DNA of 28,913 nt from DATDCV01 sp036524155 (GTDB lineage Bacteria > Verrucomicrobiota > Verrucomicrobiia > Limisphaerales > UBA8199), in assembly GCA_036524155.1 (NCBI GenBank), contig DATDCV010000256.1, positions 1 through 28,913 on the forward strand, given 5' to 3'. The position numbers and the translations under genes are program-made. Below are positions 25,748 through 28,913 of the stretch, one piece after another. The stretch's first letter is position 1. Each line of letters begins with the position of its first letter. The notes under the pieces were generated by a model. It saw nothing but the letters and a program-made list of their open reading frames with translations, searched no databases and had not been told where the DNA came from.

Positions 25748-25774
25748 ATCCGTGTCATCCGTGCCGTCTGTGGT
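25748..25774 (+). repeat. Three tandem 9-mers upstream of the GH28-like gene
   Basis: ATCCGTGTC (25748-25756), ATCCGTGCC (25757-25765) and GTCTGTGGT (25766-25774) stand in tandem, followed by TAAAACTC, 18 nt before the start codon. A similar CCGTG/CTGTGGTTAAA sequence is, as I recall, common between genes in this phylum (from memory, not checked). Confidence 0.5.
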
Positions 25775-25792
25775 TAAAACTCTTTTGCCTTT

Positions 25793-27172
25793 ATGAAACC
25801 AGTTCTGCCACCCATCGTGTTCGCGCTGCTCGCATTCTCAGCCCCGGCGCGCGTCGTCACCTACCCGGCGCCCGCCGGCGAGGCACTCTCTGCTGATTAC
25901 CAGGTAACCGCCGGAGGCAAGAGGGTGGATGTTTACACCGCGCGCGTGCTGGACCCGCCGTTTGCGGGCAAAGAATGGGATTATGGCGGCCCGTATTGCT
26001 TCGCCAATTTCGACACGAGCGGCCGGGTCGAGGTCCGGATCACGTCACCCCGTTCACTGCGGAACACAGTAGTGCGGCCGGAGGTGCCCGGCCTGAAGCT
26101 GCAGGTCAAAGACGATCACACGCTGGTCTTATCGTTGCCAGGGCCGCGCAAGGTGAGCATCGAACCCGACGGGAAGCGGGGCCCGCTGCTGCTGTTCGCG
26201 AATCCGCTCGAAGGGAAAGCGCCCAAGCCCACCGCCGCGAACGTGGTCTATTTCGGCGCCGGCGTTCATAAGCCGGGGAAGATCAGGCTGACCAACGATC
26301 AGACGTTGTATCTGGCCGGCGGGGCGGTGGTGAAGGGTGGCATCCAGGCCGAGGGCAATAATATCCGCATTACCGGCCGCGGCATTCTGGACGGCTCGGA
26401 TTGGGAATGGCGCAAAGGCCCCACCGCGTGCGTGGTGATGATCCACGGGACCAATGTCGAAGTCAGCGGCATCACCATTCGCGGGGCGTCGCACTGGACG
26501 ATTGTCCCGCGGGAGAGCCGCCATGTGACCGTGCGCGGCGTGAAGCTCTGCGGGTCGCGTGTCCAAAACGACGATGGGATCAACCCCTGCAACTCGCAGG
26601 ACGTGCTCATCACCGATTGTTTCCTCCGCACCGACGACGATTGCGTTGCGCTCAAAGGACTCGAGTTGCGCGGCCCGGAAAGCAACGTCGAGGGCATCAC
26701 GGTCGAGAACTGCACGCTGTGGTGCGATCGCGCGCGAATTTTCCTGCTCGGCCACGAAAGCCGGGCGCCGTTCATGCGCGGCATTAAGTTGCGCAACCTG
26801 GATATTATCCATTTCACCATGACCGCTTTCCTCTTCGAGCCGGGTGAAGAAATGCGCCTGGAGGACGTCACCGTCGAAAACGTCCGTGTCCATGGGGAAG
26901 GGCAGGGTGAGCTGATTCGCCTGAAGCCGGTCGTAAATCAGTACATGCGCAACAAAGTGCCGGGGCACGTCAGCAACGTGCAGTTTCGGGACGTAAGGGT
27001 AACGGGTTCGCCAGGCGCATATCGGGTGCAATTGAGCGGCGCGGACGAAACCCACGCGGTCGAGGGCGTGACGCTCCAGAGCGTTGAGATTCTCGGCGCG
27101 AAGGTCGCCCCCGGGTCGCGAAACCTCGAGCAGGGGCCGTTCGCAAAGGGAGTTCGGTTCGGCGCACCGTGA
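25793..27172 (+). CDS. GH28-like (polygalacturonase-type) beta-helix protein, possibly altered active site
   Basis: A 459-residue exported protein from ATG 25793; signal peptide MKPVLPPIVFALLAFSAPA. An N-terminal beta domain (about 20-150) precedes a right-handed parallel beta-helix with GH28 traits: NNIRITGRGILDGS (189-202), NDDG (259-262, where GH28 has NTDG), TDDDC (280-284, covering the GDD position), and GHE at 320-322 where GH28 has GHG. The RIK motif is not apparent. It resembles polygalacturonases and related rhamnogalacturonan- or uronan-acting enzymes, but two of the four signature sites differ, so specificity or activity may have changed. It is divergent from the Tat oxidoreductase/isomerase operon, which suggests a shared carbohydrate pathway. 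Confidence 0.85.
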   Translation: MKPVLPPIVFALLAFSAPARVVTYPAPAGEALSADYQVTAGGKRVDVYTARVLDPPFAGKEWDYGGPYCFANFDTSGRVEVRITSPRSLRNTVVRPEVPGLKLQVKDDHTLVLSLPGPRKVSIEPDGKRGPLLLFANPLEGKAPKPTAANVVYFGAGVHKPGKIRLTNDQTLYLAGGAVVKGGIQAEGNNIRITGRGILDGSDWEWRKGPTACVVMIHGTNVEVSGITIRGASHWTIVPRESRHVTVRGVKLCGSRVQNDDGINPCNSQDVLITDCFLRTDDDCVALKGLELRGPESNVEGITVENCTLWCDRARIFLLGHESRAPFMRGIKLRNLDIIHFTMTAFLFEPGEEMRLEDVTVENVRVHGEGQGELIRLKPVVNQYMRNKVPGHVSNVQFRDVRVTGSPGAYRVQLSGADETHAVEGVTLQSVEILGAKVAPGSRNLEQGPFAKGVRFGAP

Positions 27173-27257
27173 GGCGGAGGAAGAGCGCAAGGGATCGTGG
27201 GAGCGTTGAAACGTAGCAGGGTGTGCGCTGCGACTCTCAAATCCGGAATCCGAAGGC

Positions 27258-27626
27258 TTGCAGGACCTTTCCTTGACGCGTCGTCTGCTGAGCGAAGCCG
27301 CCGCTGGTGCGGCGTTTCTCGTGCCTGCGCTATGGCATCTGGAGGTTGCCAACGCGCTTTTGGTGGCGGTGAGAAGGAGGCTGATGACAGATGCTCACCG
27401 CCAGGCGGGCCTGGGGCTGCTCAGGAAACTCCGACTTGCAGTAGATGAGGAGACTGGCCAGCGGGCTTTCTCGACCATTTCCGAGCTGGCGGTCAGGCAC
27501 GCTCTATCCGTTTACGATGCAGCTTACTTGGAGCTGGCCAGTCGCCGATCGCTGCCGCTGGGCTCACGCGACGAATCGCTGCGCGCGGCGGCGCGGAAGT
27601 GTGGCGTAAAGTTACTTTTTGAGTGA
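27258..27626 (+). CDS. N-terminally truncated PIN-domain (VapC-like) toxin
   Basis: A 122-residue frame with a TTG start at 27258. The body matches VapC-type PIN toxins: PALWHLEVANALLVAVRRR (catalytic Glu), SVYDAAYLELASRRSLPL (Asp) and SRDESLRAAARKCGV (Asp). The usual N-terminal strand with the first catalytic Asp (LDAS-type) is missing; the visible frame starts QDLSLTRRLLSEA, which is roughly where residue 20-25 of a full toxin would fall. No antitoxin gene is visible upstream. Likely a decayed or non-toxic copy. It is preceded by the GH28-like gene and followed by the giant lamin-tail gene. Confidence 0.75.
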   Translation: MQDLSLTRRLLSEAAAGAAFLVPALWHLEVANALLVAVRRRLMTDAHRQAGLGLLRKLRLAVDEETGQRAFSTISELAVRHALSVYDAAYLELASRRSLPLGSRDESLRAAARKCGVKLLFE

Positions 27627-27726
27627 CATAGTGTCGGGCTTCCGCCATGCTGTTTGACGCGACAGTCGGGCGGATACCCGCAATTCGCTTTGGGTCGCGG
27701 TTGCACGATGTCGGTGAAGTTGCGCT

Positions 27727-28913
27727 GTGATAACTGATTTGAGTCTGTTCAACACCCAGGGCCCCGCGTTGAGGGCAAAATACGATCTTCCCGGTTGGTT
27801 CTTTCCTTGGCGGTTCTTCTTCCTGCTGGCCATGGTTTTGGTCTCGGGCGCTCCGGCATGGGGCGCGAATGTGCTGATCTCCGAGTTCATGGCCATCAAC
27901 AACACGACGCTGAAGGATGAAGACGGCTCGTACTCGGATTGGATCGAGCTGTATAACTCGAGCACCGACACGGTGAACCTCGGCGGCTGGTACCTGGCCA
28001 ACAGCGTTTCCAACCTGACCAAGTGGCAGTTTCCGGCGACCAATCTCGGTCCGAATCGTTTCCTGGTCGTGTTTGCTTCGAACAAGGATCGCCGGGTGCC
28101 GGGCGCGCCGCTGCACACGAATTTCAAGCTGTCAGGTTCGGGCGAGTACCTGGCGCTGGTGCTGCCGGACGGCCTGACCAGGGCGAGCGAATTTGCGCCC
28201 GCTTTTCCGCAGCAATACGCGGACATTTCCTACGGCTACGTGATGACGGGCGCGGTGAGCACGTTGGTGGCGCCCACCGCGAGCGCGCGCACACTCGTGC
28301 CCTCGGCGGCTATCAGCGCCACCTGGCAACTGGCCGGCTTCAATGATTCCGGCTGGACCTCCGGCACGCTCGGCGCCGGCTACGACACCTCGGGCAACTA
28401 CGCGCCGGCCATCGGGCTGGACCTGCGGGCCGCGATGCTGAACGTGAATGCCTCCGCCTATGTTCGCGTGCCGTTCACCGTCGCCGACCCGGCGCTCTAT
28501 AACTCCCTAAGTCTCAGCCTGCGCTACGATGACGGGTTTGTGGCCTGGCTGAACGGCACCAATGTCCTGAGCCGCAACGCGCCGGCGATTCCAGCGTGGA
28601 ACTCCGCCGCCACGGCGGCCCACGGCACACCTCCTCCCGGGTCGCTCTTCGAAAACTTTGAAGGCACAGCAACCAACTACACCCTCAGCCAGTTCGGCGC
28701 GGCGCCGGCCCCGGCGGTGCAAGCCGCCGACAGCGACTCGACCGGCAAGTTTCTGCGCCTGCTCTACGACGGAGTCAACTCGAGCGCCAACAGCATTTCA
28801 TTTCGACAAACGGCGTCCGGCTTGTTCCAGACAATCATTGCCGATTTTGATTTCCGGGTCGCCGGGGCCTCCGGCAGCCCCGCCGACGGCTTCTCGTTCC
28901 TGCTGATCCCCAC
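27727..28913 (+). CDS. Giant lamin-tail domain / lectin-like surface protein (5' part only)
   Basis: A frame of 395 codons from GTG 27727 is open to the window edge; TGA stands 4 codons before the GTG. A signal peptide is near residues 24-47 (WFFPWRFFFLLAMVLVSGAPAWGA). Residues about 48-160 form a lamin tail domain: ANVLISEFMAINNTTLKDED, then DWIELYNSSTDTVNLGGWYLAN and FPATNLGPNRFLVVFAS. The next part resembles the linker beta-sandwich common in such proteins (FNDSGWTSGTLGAGYDTSG; FVAWLNGTNVLSRN). From about residue 320 a concanavalin-like L-type-lectin domain begins (FENFEGTATNYTL, DFDFRVAGASG). It is probably a cell-surface or secreted structural protein. No good ribosome binding site is seen, so the start is uncertain. 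Confidence 0.82.
   Translation, partial: MITDLSLFNTQGPALRAKYDLPGWFFPWRFFFLLAMVLVSGAPAWGANVLISEFMAINNTTLKDEDGSYSDWIELYNSSTDTVNLGGWYLANSVSNLTKWQFPATNLGPNRFLVVFASNKDRRVPGAPLHTNFKLSGSGEYLALVLPDGLTRASEFAPAFPQQYADISYGYVMTGAVSTLVAPTASARTLVPSAAISATWQLAGFNDSGWTSGTLGAGYDTSGNYAPAIGLDLRAAMLNVNASAYVRVPFTVADPALYNSLSLSLRYDDGFVAWLNGTNVLSRNAPAIPAWNSAATAAHGTPPPGSLFENFEGTATNYTLSQFGAAPAPAVQAADSDSTGKFLRLLYDGVNSSANSISFRQTASGLFQTIIADFDFRVAGASGSPADGFSFLLIP

Noticed and set aside
25668..25792. Promoter search between the divergent Tat operon and GH28-like gene
   Set aside because: AT-rich words are present but no spaced -35/-10 pair could be defended, so no promoter is listed.
26129..27352. 407-codon minus-strand open frame
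   Set aside because: Antisense to the GH28-like gene, which has clear beta-helix motifs and a signal peptide.

Overview
The window looks like a chromosomal segment of a GC-rich Gram-negative heterotroph, most likely Verrucomicrobiota of the Limisphaerales/Pedosphaera type (inference, not proven). Signs are giant secreted LamG, beta-helix and lamin-tail proteins, a Tat-exported Gfo/Idh/MocA oxidoreductase beside a Tat-exported TIM-barrel isomerase, a TIGR03118 protein fused to CHRD domains, a YdjY-domain protein, and long palindromic intergenic repeats. There are no rRNA or tRNA genes, no CRISPR array and no complete transposon. Because GC is high, many long antisense open frames are shadows of real genes and are left out.

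Layout. 1-4024 (-): N-terminal 1341 residues of a giant secreted protein running off the left edge. 4178-9296: housekeeping and metabolic genes, namely an LhgO-like FAD oxidase (+), a palindromic repeat, a small unknown gene (-), an HTH plus metallo-beta-lactamase-fold hydrolase (+), an ArsB/NhaD-type carrier (-) and AsnA (-). 9297-12314: an accessory island of small plus-strand genes (a two-TM protein, a DUF6924 protein, a ParE-type toxin-antitoxin pair, and remnants of a zinc-ribbon gene and a VOC gene). Each ORF end is followed within 6-36 nt by a GCCYAAC-like core, and several of these cores open imperfect palindromes. I read this as a possible decayed integron cassette array without an integrase in view.

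12315-17926 (-): three secreted proteins, namely TIGR03118 plus three CHRD domains, a cupredoxin plus Ig-like protein, and a tandem alpha/beta hydrolase. 18203-21220: a small unknown gene (+), a comF-accD pair (-), and a divergent protein-kinase gene (+). comF and the kinase gene are separated by a 110-bp palindromic MITE-like element with a 10-bp direct repeat on each side. 21223-23297: a secreted prenyltransferase-repeat protein (-) divergent from a YdjY-domain protein (+). 23330-27172: a two-gene Tat operon (TIM-barrel isomerase, then Gfo/Idh/MocA oxidoreductase, -) divergent from a GH28-like beta-helix protein (+), probably a small carbohydrate-processing locus. 27258-27626: an N-terminally truncated VapC. 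27727-28913 (+): the start of a giant lamin-tail/lectin surface protein running off the right edge.

The most interesting items are the cassette-like island at about 9.85-12.05 kb, the palindromic element with target-site-like repeats at 20170-20299, and its relative at 5403-5495.
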